A stretch of 62,746 nt of DNA. It comes from Pseudomonadota bacterium. GTDB lineage: Bacteria; Chloroflexota; UBA6077; JAJPGT01. Made by a program: the position numbers and the translations under genes. Of the stretch, positions 16,391 through 26,358 are shown piece after piece (within the stretch, counting starts at the first letter, position 1; the number at the start of each line of letters is the position of its first letter). Location of the stretch: positions 1 through 62,746 of the forward strand of contig JAJPGT010000109.1 in assembly GCA_021325655.1 (NCBI GenBank), given 5' to 3'. The notes below the pieces were generated by a model that was not told the DNA's origin, searched no databases, and saw nothing but the letters and a program-made list of their open reading frames with translations.

Positions 16391-18649
16391 ATGGCCGGTC
16401 GCGTGAAACGGATATCCCCCGTCGCCTTCATTCAACGGGCGGTGGGCGAGGTCCGGCAGTTGCTGCCCGAAGGCGGGTCCCTGCCGGCCGGGGACTGGCG
16501 GGGCCGCCATCGGGCCATCGTGCTCCTGCTCTGGCTGCACGCGCTCGGCATTCCGATCTTCGGGCTCCTGGTCGGCAACACCCTTGCCCATAGCGCCAGC
16601 GAAGGGGCGATCGTCGGCCTCGCCGCCCTCCTCGCCAGCCTGACGCGATGGGGTCGACGACTCCGGGCCGGCTTCGCGACGCTCGGCCTGCTGACCGCCT
16701 CGGCGGTGCTCGTGCATCTCTCGGGTGGTTACGTCGAGTTTCACTTCCACTTCTTCATCACCGTCGCGCTCATCGCGCTGTACGAGGACTGGACTGCCTT
16801 TCTCCTTGCCATCAGCTACGTCGTCCTCGAGCACGGAGTGCTTGGCGCCCTCGCCCCCGCGGCGGTCTACAACCACCCGGATGGCATCGCCCATCCCTGG
16901 AAGTGGGCCGGCATTCATGGCCTGTTCGTCCTCGGCGCCAGCGCCGCCAACCTGGCCACCTGGCGGCTCAATGAGCTAACCCGGGCCCGAACCGGGCTGA
17001 TCCTGAACTCGGCCGGGGAGGGCATCTATGGGCTGGACCTCGGCGGTGTGATCACCTTCGTCAATCCGGCCGCGACGCGGATGCTCGGCTATCAGCCGAA
17101 CGAGTTGGTTGGGCAGCCCGGCGATCGTCTTTTCCACGGGAGCATGGCCGAAGACCCGGTCCGGGCCACGCTGGCCGAAGGTCGGCTCCAGCCGATCAGC
17201 AACGATCTGTTCCGGCGCAAGGACGGGACACTGTTCCCGGTTGAGTACCAGGTTACCCCGATTCACGAGCGTGGCCGGATCCTGGGTGCCGTCGTGACCT
17301 TCCGCGACATCACGGAGCGCAAACGGGCCGAGGCGGCGCTGGAGCACCAGGCGCTGCACGATGCGCTGACCGGGCTGCCCAACCGGGCGCTGCTGCGCGA
17401 TCGCTTGCAGCAGGCGCTATTGAACGCCCAGCGGGACGGCGAATCGCTGGCGCTGCTGCTGCTGGACCTGGACCGCTTCAAGGAGGTCAACGACACGCTC
17501 GGGCATCAGGCCGGCGACCAGCTCCTGCAGCAGGTGGCCGAACGGCTGCGCGGCGCCCTGCGCGCCTCCGACACCCTAGCCCGCCTGGGCGGCGACGAGT
17601 TCGCGGTGGTGCTGCCCACCGCCACCGAGGCCGGCGCGGTCCTGAGCGCCGAGCGGCTGACCCAGGCGCTGGAGGCGCCGTTCCTGGTCGACGAGCAGCC
17701 TCTAGAGGTGCGGGCGAGCATCGGCATCGCCCTGTTCCCCGACCATGCCGACAGCGCCGAGACGCTGCAACGGCGGGCCGACGTGGCGATGTACGTCGCC
17801 AAGCGGGCCGGCAGTGGCGCCGCGATCTATAACCCAGCGCAGGATCAGTACAGTGCCGAGCGGCTGGCACTGGTCGGGGAGCTACGCCAGGCGATCACCG
17901 CCGGGGCGCTACGGCTGCACTATCAGCCCAAGGTGGACGTGCAGACCGGCCGACTGCTCGGGGCTGAGGCGCTGGTGCGCTGGCAGCACCCCCAGCGAGG
18001 CCTGGTGCCCCCCGACCAGTTCATCGCCCTGGCCGAGCAGACCGGCCTGATCCGCCCGCTGACGCACTGGGTCCTGGACGCCGCCCTGCGCCAGTGCGCC
18101 GCCTGGCGCCGGGCCGGGCGAGAAGTCCCGATCGCGGTCAATCTTTCGATGCGCAATCTGCTGGACACGCAGTTGCCCACGCTGGTGGCCGAGCTGCTCG
18201 CCCGCCACCAGGTGCCGCCGGCGCTGTTGAAGCTGGAGATCACCGAGAGCGCGGTGATGGCCGACCCCCAGCGAGTCATCGAGATCATCCGCCAGTTGCG
18301 GGCGCTAGGGGTGGAGTTCGCGGTCGACGATTTCGGGACCGGCTACTCCTCGCTCAGCTACCTCAAGCAACTGGCAATCCAACAGGTTAAGATCGACCGC
18401 TCGTTCGTCAAAGGCCTGGCGCATGACGCCAACGACCGGGCGATTGTGCGGGCGACGATCGAGCTGGGGCATCAACTGGGGCTGGACGTGGTGGCGGAGG
18501 GGGTGGAAGATCGCGAGACGCTGGAGCTGCTGCGGGCGCTTGCCTGCGACGGGGCGCAAGGCTATTACCTGAGCCGCCCCATGCCCGCCGCCGCCTTCGA
18601 AGCCTGGCTCGACCGCGCCTCGCCGCCCGCCCTGGCGCGGGCACGCTAG
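16391..18649 (+). CDS. Membrane PAS-GGDEF-EAL cyclic-di-GMP protein
   Basis: 752 residues from ATG 16391 (weak GGGG site; earlier starts possible). Four or five N-terminal helices include a His-rich segment, EFHFHFFI, found in several membrane sensors. Then come a PAS domain (about residues 198-315), a GGDEF domain with intact GGDEF at 400-404 and an RxxD inhibitory site (RASD) five residues before it, and an EAL domain with EAL at 526-528 and DDFGTGYSS. Both catalytic signatures are intact, so it could synthesise and degrade cyclic-di-GMP, switching with the sensed signal. The net direction cannot be told from sequence. Confidence 0.93.
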   Translation: MAGRVKRISPVAFIQRAVGEVRQLLPEGGSLPAGDWRGRHRAIVLLLWLHALGIPIFGLLVGNTLAHSASEGAIVGLAALLASLTRWGRRLRAGFATLGLLTASAVLVHLSGGYVEFHFHFFITVALIALYEDWTAFLLAISYVVLEHGVLGALAPAAVYNHPDGIAHPWKWAGIHGLFVLGASAANLATWRLNELTRARTGLILNSAGEGIYGLDLGGVITFVNPAATRMLGYQPNELVGQPGDRLFHGSMAEDPVRATLAEGRLQPISNDLFRRKDGTLFPVEYQVTPIHERGRILGAVVTFRDITERKRAEAALEHQALHDALTGLPNRALLRDRLQQALLNAQRDGESLALLLLDLDRFKEVNDTLGHQAGDQLLQQVAERLRGALRASDTLARLGGDEFAVVLPTATEAGAVLSAERLTQALEAPFLVDEQPLEVRASIGIALFPDHADSAETLQRRADVAMYVAKRAGSGAAIYNPAQDQYSAERLALVGELRQAITAGALRLHYQPKVDVQTGRLLGAEALVRWQHPQRGLVPPDQFIALAEQTGLIRPLTHWVLDAALRQCAAWRRAGREVPIAVNLSMRNLLDTQLPTLVAELLARHQVPPALLKLEITESAVMADPQRVIEIIRQLRALGVEFAVDDFGTGYSSLSYLKQLAIQQVKIDRSFVKGLAHDANDRAIVRATIELGHQLGLDVVAEGVEDRETLELLRALACDGAQGYYLSRPMPAAAFEAWLDRASPPALARAR

Positions 18650-18679
18650 CGTACGCGATCGAATCAGGCGCCTCTGCCG

Positions 18680-19450
18680 CTAGATGACGTATTGCTGGCC
18701 CTCCACGGCGAAGGCCACCGCCCCGCCGAACGCCTGCGCTGCCGCCTGGTGGCGCTCCTGGCGGCGGTCGGAGGGGCAATGGGTGAGGAGTAGCCGGCCT
18801 ACCCCGGCGGCGCGGGCGATCTCGCCAGCCTCCGCCGCCGTCAGGTGTCCACGCCGTGACGGGTCCGCCTCATCCTCGGCCGGGCTGAAGAGCGAGGCCT
18901 CGCACAGAAACAGGTCCGCGCCGCGCGCCGCCTCGACCAGTTCCTGGCAGGGCGCGACGTCCGCGGAGTAGACGAGCAGCCGCCCCTGGGCCGACAGGCG
19001 CATTGCGTGTGAGGGAATGTAGTGCTGCACTCGGGAGAGCGCCAGCTCCACCTCGCCGAGTGTCAGCCGATCACCGGCGCGGTACTCGTGCAGGTCGAAC
19101 TCGTCGTCGAAGAAGGCCGGGTTGCCATCCACCGCCTGCCCGACGTCCCGCAGCCGCTCGATCCCTCCCGGCGGAAGCCAGAGCGGCAGCGGCGCCCGCG
19201 ACGGCCGAGGGTGGTACTTCAGCCCGTACCGCAGTGGAATCAGGTCCATGTAGTGGTCCGGGTGCAGGTGGGAGATGACGATCGCCGCCAGCTCCCAGGG
19301 CTCGAGGTGCGAACGCAGCCGACCGGCCACGCCGAAGCCGCAGTCGAGCAGCAGCGCCGTCGCCTCGGTCCGCACCAGATGCCCGGCGCAGGCTCCGCCG
19401 GGATTGGCGAAGGCGGGACTGGCGCCGAGCTCGACCAGGATGAACGCCAC
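18680..19450 (-). CDS. MBL-fold metallo-hydrolase (RNase Z-like)
   Basis: 256 residues from GTG 19450, with a strong GAGGAGGGGG site. The metal motif SHLHPDHYMD (HxHxDH) lies near residues 60-69; further ligands are YSADVAP (Asp) and LLLTHCPSD (His). Such proteins resemble RNase Z/phosphodiesterase-type hydrolases, but the tRNase exosite is missing, so a general metallo-hydrolase is the safe call. It starts 26 bases after the UPF0182 stop on the same strand, so the two may be co-transcribed. Confidence 0.88.
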   Translation of the reverse strand: MAFILVELGASPAFANPGGACAGHLVRTEATALLLDCGFGVAGRLRSHLEPWELAAIVISHLHPDHYMDLIPLRYGLKYHPRPSRAPLPLWLPPGGIERLRDVGQAVDGNPAFFDDEFDLHEYRAGDRLTLGEVELALSRVQHYIPSHAMRLSAQGRLLVYSADVAPCQELVEAARGADLFLCEASLFSPAEDEADPSRRGHLTAAEAGEIARAAGVGRLLLTHCPSDRRQERHQAAAQAFGGAVAFAVEGQQYVI

Positions 19451-19476
19451 AGCCCCCTCCTCCCCGCCAAGACTCG

Positions 19477-22302
19477 CTACGGTGCGTGCGTTGCCTGGTC
19501 GAGCTGGCGCAGGACGTCGCCGAGCGCCTGCTGCTCCTGGCCGTAGCGCGCCCAGTCGCCCGCTTTGAGCGCCTCCTGCGCCCGCTCGTAATGCGCGCGC
19601 GCCTCACGCGCCAGGGCGGCGACGTCTGTGCTCCCCGAAGTCAACACCGCCTGGGGTGCGGTCGTCGCCCCGCGCTCAGCGGCCGGCTGATCGCGATACA
19701 GGCTCGCCAGCGCTTCCCGCAGGCTCGGCTCCATCACCACCCGGCTCCCGGTGGAGACGACCACGCGCTTCAGTTCCGGGATGCGGCCGTTCTGGGCCTG
19801 GAGATAGATCGGCTCGACGTAGAGATTCGACGTCCCGATCGGGATCACCAGCAGGTTGCCGCGGATGACCTGGGAGCCGGCCGTGCTCCAGAGGGTGAAC
19901 TGGGCCGAGATCTGCGGGTCCTGGTCGATCCGCCCCTCCACCTGAAGCGGGCCATAGACGAGCTTCTCCTTGGGGTACTTGTAGACGAGCAGCTTGCCGT
20001 AGCTGTCGCCGTCGGAGCGGCCGGCGAGCCAGGCGATCATGTTGTCCTTGCTGCGGGGCGTGAACGGCTGCATCAGCAGGAACTCCCCGTGCGAGGCGTT
20101 CGGGAGCCGCATGATGACGTAGTACGGGTCGACCGGTTCCTGCTGCCCGTACAGCTTCTCGAACGGCACGTCCCACACGTCTTCCTTGTTGTAGAAGACG
20201 CGCGGGTCCTGCATGTGGAACGTCTGGAAGATGTACGCCTGGACCCGGAATAGGTCCTCCGGGTAGCGAATGTGCGCCCGCAGGGAGGCCGGCATCTCCG
20301 CCAGCGGCCGCAGCAGCCCGGGGAACATCGCGGCATAGGCACGCAGCAGCGGATCCTGGCTGTCCGCTTGATACAGCCCCACCGAGCCGTCATAGGCGTT
20401 GACGGTGATCTTCACGCTGTTGCGAATGTAGTTCAGCCCCGGGGCACCCCCGCCAGGGGCCAGCGGCTGGGAGTAGGGAAAGCGGTCGCTGGTGGTGTAG
20501 GCGTCGATCATCCACCAGAGCTGGCCATCGGCGACCACCAGGTACGGGTCGCTGTCCAGCACCAGAAACGGGGCAATGCGCTCAACCCGCTCCACGATGT
20601 CGCGTCGGTACAGGATGGCGGAGTCCTGGCGCAGCGCCGACGACAGCAGCAGGTTCGGATCACGAAAGTACAGGGCATACAGGAGCTTGCGCCAGAACGA
20701 GCCAACGTTGACCCCGGCCGTACCCTGGTAGGTGGTGGTGACGTTGCCGTCGCCGCGCGGGTAATCGAACTCCGGCTCGCTGGTGCGCACGATGACGTAG
20801 TCTCGGGTCCGCTCGCCGTAGTAGATCTCCGGCCGGGTCACCGGCACGTCGCCCACGGGCGGCACGTCGCCCAGGATCAGGCGGGGCCGCCCCTCCTCGG
20901 CTACGTCGCTCACCTGGGTCATTGTCAGCCCATAGCCGTGGGTAAATTGCAGCCGCTTGTTCACCCACGACGGCGCCGCCTGGCCGAGCGCCTCCGGCAT
21001 CAGCTCGCGAGCAGCCAGCATCACCTCGCGGTACTTGCCGTCGATCACGTAGCGGTCGACGTCAACGTCCGAGAAGCCGTAGTAGGTGCGGATGCTCTGA
21101 ATCTGGTTCAGCGTGTCCTTGAGCGGGCGGACGTCCCAGAGGCGGATGTTGTCGACCGTGTCCGGGTTGTCGGCGATCATCTGGGCGGTGACGGCGTCGT
21201 CGGCGGGAAAGAACTCCTCCTGCACGTCGTCCAGCTTGTACGCCATGCGGGTAAAGCGGATCGCCTGCTCGATGTACGGCCGCTCCAGCTCGAGCTGGTT
21301 CGGCTTGACCTCGACATTCTCCAGCAGGCTGGGGATCGCCAGGCCGGCGACGAGGCTGGCACCGATCCAGAGTCCATAGCCCCAGACAGCCGGGCGCACC
21401 CGCCCGGCGAGGGCGCTGGCGACCAGGCTGGCCGCGGCCAGCAGGGAGGCCGCGAGCATGAGGTACTGCGCCGGCACCTGGTACGTCACGTCGGCGAAGC
21501 CGGCTCCCACCGCCGGGCTCCGGGTCGAGTACACCAGGCCGTAGAGTGCGAGCAGGTGGGTGGCGCCGACCAGCAGCGTCAGCGCTGCCAGCAGGAGCGC
21601 CAGGTGCAGCCGAATGCCGCGCGTCAGGCTGTAGGCGGCCTGCTCGAGACTGACGCCCAGCTCATGGCTCAGCACCAGCGCGTAGGTGGCGAGTGCGCCC
21701 GTGGTGGCCAGGATCACCAGCCCGATCAGCCAGTTCTGCAGGAGCTGGTAGAACGGGAGCGCGAAGACGAAGAACGCCACGTCGCGGCCGAAGACAGGGT
21801 CGGCGACGCCGAACGGCGCCCCGTAGAGGGCACGCAGCACCGTTAGCCACTCCGCCGACAGCGCGGCGCCCATAACGGCCGCGAGCGCGAGGCCGAGCAG
21901 CAGGACGCCGCGATGGAGCAGTCGGGCTGCCGCCGCCTGGCTGCTCATCCGCGCCCCGACCCGCGCCACGTACTCCCAGATGCCCGCCTCCGCGTGCACG
22001 ATCTGGCGCTCGTAGGCGTGCGCCAGGCGCCGAGCAACCACGACGTTGGCGACGAACACCGCGTAGAAGAGGGCGACCCCGAGCACAAACAGGACAAGCT
22101 GCGCGGTGAGGGTGGTGGCGTAGACGGACTGGTAGCCGACTTCCGAGAACCAGAGCCAGTCGGCGTAGCTGTTGACCCCGACCAGGAAGAGGATCAGCAG
22201 CGCGACAAGCGCGCCGAACAGGACGAGCCGCTGGCCACCAGCGATCCGTCGGCGCACCCGGCGGCGCGGCGGCCAGGCGTCCATGCGCGCTTGCGTTTCC
22301 AT
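19477..22302 (-). CDS. UPF0182 family large membrane protein
   Basis: 941 residues from ATG 22302 (GTG/ATG codons at 22332 or 22284 are alternatives). Seven N-terminal helices (for example LVLFGALVALLILFLVGVNSY and LLLGLALAAVMGAALSAEW) precede a long extracellular domain of about 600 residues with the UPF0182 signatures RPYIEQAIRFTRMAY, LWDVRPLKDTLNQIQSIRTYY and PEIYYGERTRDYVIV. The C-terminus is an Ala/Glu/Gln-rich helical tail. The family is widespread in actinobacteria, cyanobacteria and Chloroflexota and has no established function. It is probably in operon with the MBL-fold gene. Confidence 0.93.
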   Translation of the reverse strand: METQARMDAWPPRRRVRRRIAGGQRLVLFGALVALLILFLVGVNSYADWLWFSEVGYQSVYATTLTAQLVLFVLGVALFYAVFVANVVVARRLAHAYERQIVHAEAGIWEYVARVGARMSSQAAAARLLHRGVLLLGLALAAVMGAALSAEWLTVLRALYGAPFGVADPVFGRDVAFFVFALPFYQLLQNWLIGLVILATTGALATYALVLSHELGVSLEQAAYSLTRGIRLHLALLLAALTLLVGATHLLALYGLVYSTRSPAVGAGFADVTYQVPAQYLMLAASLLAAASLVASALAGRVRPAVWGYGLWIGASLVAGLAIPSLLENVEVKPNQLELERPYIEQAIRFTRMAYKLDDVQEEFFPADDAVTAQMIADNPDTVDNIRLWDVRPLKDTLNQIQSIRTYYGFSDVDVDRYVIDGKYREVMLAARELMPEALGQAAPSWVNKRLQFTHGYGLTMTQVSDVAEEGRPRLILGDVPPVGDVPVTRPEIYYGERTRDYVIVRTSEPEFDYPRGDGNVTTTYQGTAGVNVGSFWRKLLYALYFRDPNLLLSSALRQDSAILYRRDIVERVERIAPFLVLDSDPYLVVADGQLWWMIDAYTTSDRFPYSQPLAPGGGAPGLNYIRNSVKITVNAYDGSVGLYQADSQDPLLRAYAAMFPGLLRPLAEMPASLRAHIRYPEDLFRVQAYIFQTFHMQDPRVFYNKEDVWDVPFEKLYGQQEPVDPYYVIMRLPNASHGEFLLMQPFTPRSKDNMIAWLAGRSDGDSYGKLLVYKYPKEKLVYGPLQVEGRIDQDPQISAQFTLWSTAGSQVIRGNLLVIPIGTSNLYVEPIYLQAQNGRIPELKRVVVSTGSRVVMEPSLREALASLYRDQPAAERGATTAPQAVLTSGSTDVAALAREARAHYERAQEALKAGDWARYGQEQQALGDVLRQLDQATHAP

Positions 22303-22425
22303 CTCCCCGGGCCCCAGGCGATGATACCCCACCAGCCTCAGCCCAGCGAGGGCTTTCCCCCGGCCCGCTCGCCGCCGGAGCGGCCTATACTGGAGGGAGA
22401 GACATCTCGATCACCCGGGAGCGCT

Positions 22426-23145
22426 GTGCTCGAAGAACGCCTGCTCGTTGGCACCCAGCCTCGGCTGGACGCGTTCCACGCCCTGCTCCTGGACGTCCCC
22501 CCGGAGAGCTTCCGTGTCCCGGGCGTCCACGTCGTCGCCAGCGAGCGGCGGGCGCGGCCGAGCTGGGGCGGGTATATCACCCCGATCTACGCGCTCTCCA
22601 CCCCCAGCGGCGGGGTCGTCTCGGTGCGGGCCGACCTGCTGCCCGCGGTGCGCCGGGAGCTGGCCGGCGCGGCACCCGGACGGCCACTGGGGGAGCGCGA
22701 GTTCAGCAAGCTGCGGGCGATCAGCCAGCGGGCCGTGCCCTATGCCTTCTCCCTGACCGGCGACGTGCTGTTCACCGATCCCGCCCACTTCCGGCCCACG
22801 CCGCTGGGCGCCGAGCAGCTCGCACGCACTGACGTGCGCGGGGCGGAGCTACGCCGCCGCTTCGACGGGGAGATCTTCGTGGTGAACGGGGCACACGGCG
22901 AGATCGCCGCCTGGGCCGCGATCAAGCTGAAGTCCGACCAGGTGTGGGAGCTGGCAGTGGTGACCGAGCCGGCCTACCGTGGGCGGGGCCTGGCCAAGCG
23001 GGTCGTCTCCGCGGCCACGGCGTACATCCTGGACCACGGCCGGGTGCCGCTGTACATCCACGATCGGACGAATCACGCCTCGGCGCGCGTCTGCCGCGCA
23101 CTCGGGTACGTCGAGTACGCCCAGACCTTCTTCTGCGAGTACTAG
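22426..23145 (+). CDS. GNAT-family N-acetyltransferase
   Basis: 239 residues from GTG 22426; a -10-like TATACT at 22386-22391 would give a transcript starting shortly before it. The N-terminal 110 residues are an unassigned region (GGYITPIYALSTPSGGVVSV). The C-terminal 110 residues are a GNAT fold with the acetyl-CoA loop VVTEPAYRGRGLAKRVV and the end motif RALGYVEYAQTF. The acceptor is unknown. It is divergent from UPF0182 across about 120 bases. Confidence 0.85.
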   Translation: MLEERLLVGTQPRLDAFHALLLDVPPESFRVPGVHVVASERRARPSWGGYITPIYALSTPSGGVVSVRADLLPAVRRELAGAAPGRPLGEREFSKLRAISQRAVPYAFSLTGDVLFTDPAHFRPTPLGAEQLARTDVRGAELRRRFDGEIFVVNGAHGEIAAWAAIKLKSDQVWELAVVTEPAYRGRGLAKRVVSAATAYILDHGRVPLYIHDRTNHASARVCRALGYVEYAQTFFCEY

Positions 23146-23386
23146 CGCCCCTGTCCCGCGCCTGGCCCGCCGTTCCGCTGAGCGCTGCCAGCACCGCGCG
23201 TCGGCCTGCCGCCACAGCAGGGTAAGGCCGCGCCGGGGCGCGGGGAAAGCGGGACGTGGTGGGCCGGCAGCGGCACGCCCGGGTGTCGGAACCGCAGGCC
23301 GCCGCAGACGTTCCGGTTTTGGGGTGCACAGCCTGCAGGGGTGTAGGGAGACGGGTGGGAACGGGAGCCCGAGGGCAGGAGGAGCA

Positions 23387-24175
23387 ATGAGGAGCTGACG
23401 CGGGCTGAGCGGGCTGGGGACGGCAGCCCTGCTGCTGGCGCTGCTGACAGGGGGCGGGAGTGGCCAGGTGGGGGCTCAGCCGGTGGGTGACTGGGAGCTG
23501 AGCCCGCTGCCGGGCCTTACTCCTTCCAGCGCCGCCGCGACGGCGGCGCGACGTAGGAGGAGCGGGAATACGGCAACAGGAGCTCCGCGCTGTGCACCTG
23601 GACCGTGCTGATTCTCCAGCCCCACCCCACCGACGCTCAGCGGGTCTTCCGCGCCTCCGGTTGCTACGCGAGCCGCAACCTCGCCGACGTCCTGCAGCAG
23701 AGCACGGCCCGGCTGGCGCCAGCCGGGCCGTGCTCGTCAGTCCAGCGGCCGGGCAGCCGGGGCCGTTCCCGATCCACCTGGTCGGCGGGCAAGGTCGTGC
23801 CCTCTCGCGCTACTACCTGGCGACGGGGCCGGCCCCGAATACTCCCGCCAGCTATGAGCCCTCGGGGCTGTACCGCACAGACGATGACTTCCAGCCCTGG
23901 CGCCGGCTGCGCAGTTTCCTGGTGGACTGGCAGCACTTTCGCAACGTGACGATCGGCGGCCTCGCCTACAATCCGAGCGCCCCCGACCAGGTAGGTGTAC
24001 CTGGCCCTGGCTGGAGTCGGCCAGGGGGTGCAGACCAGCCCGGATGCAGGGACGACCTGGCAGCCGCTGGGGCGCCAGGACCCGGGGACGACCTGGCGCT
24101 CGGTATCGACGACCAGAACCTGTACGCGGCCACCGACCGGGGGTGTGGCGGCTGCGGCTCGCGAAGCCGGCCATC
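23387..24175 (+). pseudogene. Decayed secreted BNR/propeller protein
   Basis: ATG 23387 follows AGGAGGAG, but codon 4 is TGA. Beyond it the same frame gives a typical signal peptide (LGTAALLLALLTGGGSGQ) that soon runs into a stop. Other frames then carry coherent pieces in order: VLILQPHPTDAQRVFRASGC, PFPIHLVGGQGRALSRYYLA, then GLYRTDDDFQPWRRL, YLALAGVGQGVQTSPDAGTT and LALGIDDQNLYAATDRG. These are blades of a BNR/Ycf48-like propeller. At least four frame changes and one nonsense codon make it a pseudogene, unless the sequence has clustered errors. Confidence 0.75.
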
Positions 24176-24708
24176 CAGATCCCCCGTCGGTGCACCCAGC
24201 ACCTCGGAGCTTGATCTGGAGCCGCTATACAGCGAATGATCGATTGCGTCGCCGTGGTACGGGATGGGATCGCAGCGTCCGTTCAACTGGCGGCCCTCTC
24301 TCGTCGCCCGGCAGTGATTGCGCACACCATGACTCGATGACCGCGCCTCCACAGGCCGGCCGACGAGCGCAATCTGCAGGATGGACGGACTACAGCCGTA
24401 CCCCAGCGCTGCCGAGGGCCAGGCCCTCGGCGGGCACGTGCTGAACGGCCAGCTCGGGCTGGGCGTGACGAGCGACCACAGTGAAGAACAGCAACACGGC
24501 CGGGTGGCCGGTGGCCAAAAAGATGTTGAACGACTCCATGGGGGGTTCTCCCATCCGCTTGTTCAAAGTTCAACGGGCGGCCGCCCGGGCGGTGGCGGAG
24601 CCCGGGGCGCTCGCGCCGTGCCCTTCGTTCGGGCCGGCGGGTACACTGTGCGAACGATGAGCGATCTTTGTGCCCGCGCCGTGATCTCCGCGCCAGGCGT
24701 CTCAGGTC
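24176..24708. other. Gene-poor stretch before the amidohydrolase
   Basis: No firm gene. On the reverse strand a 54-residue frame (24390-24554, containing SFNIFLATGHPAVLLFFTVV) has a plausible hydrophobic segment but no ribosome site, and may be debris. A TACACT at 24642-24647 could be a -10 box for the following operon, without a good -35. Confidence 0.3.
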
Positions 24709-26358
24709 ATGCCGGGCTCTAGCGTGGCGGCGCCGTTCGACCTGCTGCTGCTCGATGGCCGCGTCTACGCCCGGCCGGAGGCTCCGCCTTACCAGGCGCT
24801 CGGGGTCCGAGCCGGCCGGGTCGCAGCGCTCGGAGCGAGCGAGGCGCTGCGTGCTCAGATGGGCCCGGGCACCAAGGTTGTGCCTCTCGCCGGGCGGGCG
24901 GTGCTGCCGGGCTTCGTCGATGCGCACGTGCACCTGCTCTGGTGGGCGCTCGGGCTGGAGCGCGTCCAGTTGGACGGGCTGGGGCGGCTGGACGACGCGC
25001 TGGCCGCGGTCGCGGCGCAGGTGAGCCGGACCCGGCCGGGGGCGTGGGTCCAGGGGCAGGGCTGGAACAAGAACCTCTGGGGCGGCTTCCCCACCCGGCA
25101 GGACCTGGACCGGGTGGCGCCCGCGCAGCCGGTGGCGCTGTGGAGTAAGGATGGCCACGCGCTCTGGGCCAACAGCGAGGCGCTGCGCCGGGCCGGGATC
25201 GACGCGAGCACCCCGGATCCGCCGGGCGGGCAGCTCCTGCGCGACGCCCGCGGCGAGCCGACCGGGGTGCTGCTGGAAGACGCGAAGGCGCTGTTGGAAC
25301 GGGTGATCGAGCCGCCGGACGCGGCGGCCTGTGAAGCGGCGCTGCGGCGGGGGCTGCCGCTGGCGCTCGGGATGGGGCTGACCGGAGCGCACGACCTGGG
25401 CTGTCCCGGGGTGCCGCACCCCACCCTGATGGCCGCCTACCAGGCGCTGGAGCGCGCCGGGGCGCTGCCGCTGCGGGTGACGCTCGGCATTCCGCTGACG
25501 CGGCTGCCCCAGGCGGTGGAGGTCGGGCTGCGCTCCGGGTTCGGCTCGCCCACGCTGCGGATCGGCCCGGTGAAGATCTTCACCGACGGCGCGCTCGGCC
25601 CGCAGACCGCCTGGCTACTGGAGCCGTATGAGGGCAGCGCCAGCCGCGGCATCCCGACGATCGAGCGTGAGGCGCTGGTCGAGGCGGTGCGGCTGGCCGA
25701 GGAGAACGGGCTCGGCGTGGCGATGCACGCGATCGGCGACCAGGCGGTGCGGCTGGCGCTCGACGCGGTCGAGGTGGCGCGTGCCTCTGTGACGCCTGCC
25801 CCGGGCACCCCGCCGGCGCGGATCGAGCACGCTCAGCTCGTGGATCCGGCCGACGTCCCGCGCTTCGCCCAGCTCGGCGTCGTCGCCTCGATGCAGCCGA
25901 TCCACGCCACCTCCGACATGCTGATCGCCGAGCGCCACTGGGGGCCGCGCCGGGCCGGCCACGCCTATGCCTGGCGCAGCCTGCTCGATGCGGGCACGCC
26001 ACTCGCCTTCGGCACGGACGCCCCGGTCGAGCGCCTGGAGCCGCTACTCAGTCTGTTCGCGGCGGTGACGCGACAGCGAGAGTCGGGCGAGCCGCCGGGC
26101 GGCTGGCACCCGGAGCAGCGGCTGACGCTGGCGGAAGCGGTGCGCGCCTACACGCACGGGAGCGCGATCGCCGCCGGGCTGGAGCGCGAGCTTGGCGATC
26201 TGGCCGTGGGCAAGCGGGCCGATTTCGTAGTGCTCGACCGTGACGTCCTCGCGGCCGAGGCGGCTACACTGCTGGAGACAGGCGTCGACCTCGTCGGCGT
26301 CGAGGGCAGGATCGTCTTTCAGCGCGGCGAGCCGCGGACAGGAGGGGCGGCGCAATGA
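24709..26358 (+). CDS. YtcJ-like amidohydrolase family protein
   Basis: 549 residues from ATG 24709. It has the layout of YtcJ/N-substituted formamide deformylase proteins: the N-terminal beta sandwich (FDLLLLDGRVYARPEAPPY), the HxH metal site GFVDAHVHLLWW, WVQGQGWNKNLWGG, KIFTDGALGPQTAW with the carboxylated-Lys-like position, and the later metal ligands MHAIGDQAVRLALDA, RIEHAQLV and FGTDAPVE. Length is typical. Substrate unknown; family members cleave N-substituted amides and related compounds. Its stop overlaps the start of the trans-sulfuration gene (ATGA), so the two are translated together. Confidence 0.9.
   Translation: MPGSSVAAPFDLLLLDGRVYARPEAPPYQALGVRAGRVAALGASEALRAQMGPGTKVVPLAGRAVLPGFVDAHVHLLWWALGLERVQLDGLGRLDDALAAVAAQVSRTRPGAWVQGQGWNKNLWGGFPTRQDLDRVAPAQPVALWSKDGHALWANSEALRRAGIDASTPDPPGGQLLRDARGEPTGVLLEDAKALLERVIEPPDAAACEAALRRGLPLALGMGLTGAHDLGCPGVPHPTLMAAYQALERAGALPLRVTLGIPLTRLPQAVEVGLRSGFGSPTLRIGPVKIFTDGALGPQTAWLLEPYEGSASRGIPTIEREALVEAVRLAEENGLGVAMHAIGDQAVRLALDAVEVARASVTPAPGTPPARIEHAQLVDPADVPRFAQLGVVASMQPIHATSDMLIAERHWGPRRAGHAYAWRSLLDAGTPLAFGTDAPVERLEPLLSLFAAVTRQRESGEPPGGWHPEQRLTLAEAVRAYTHGSAIAAGLERELGDLAVGKRADFVVLDRDVLAAEAATLLETGVDLVGVEGRIVFQRGEPRTGGAAQ

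Noticed and set aside
20272..21846. Forward frame of 524 codons opposite UPF0182
   Set aside because: No domain or start signal; composition of a shadow frame.
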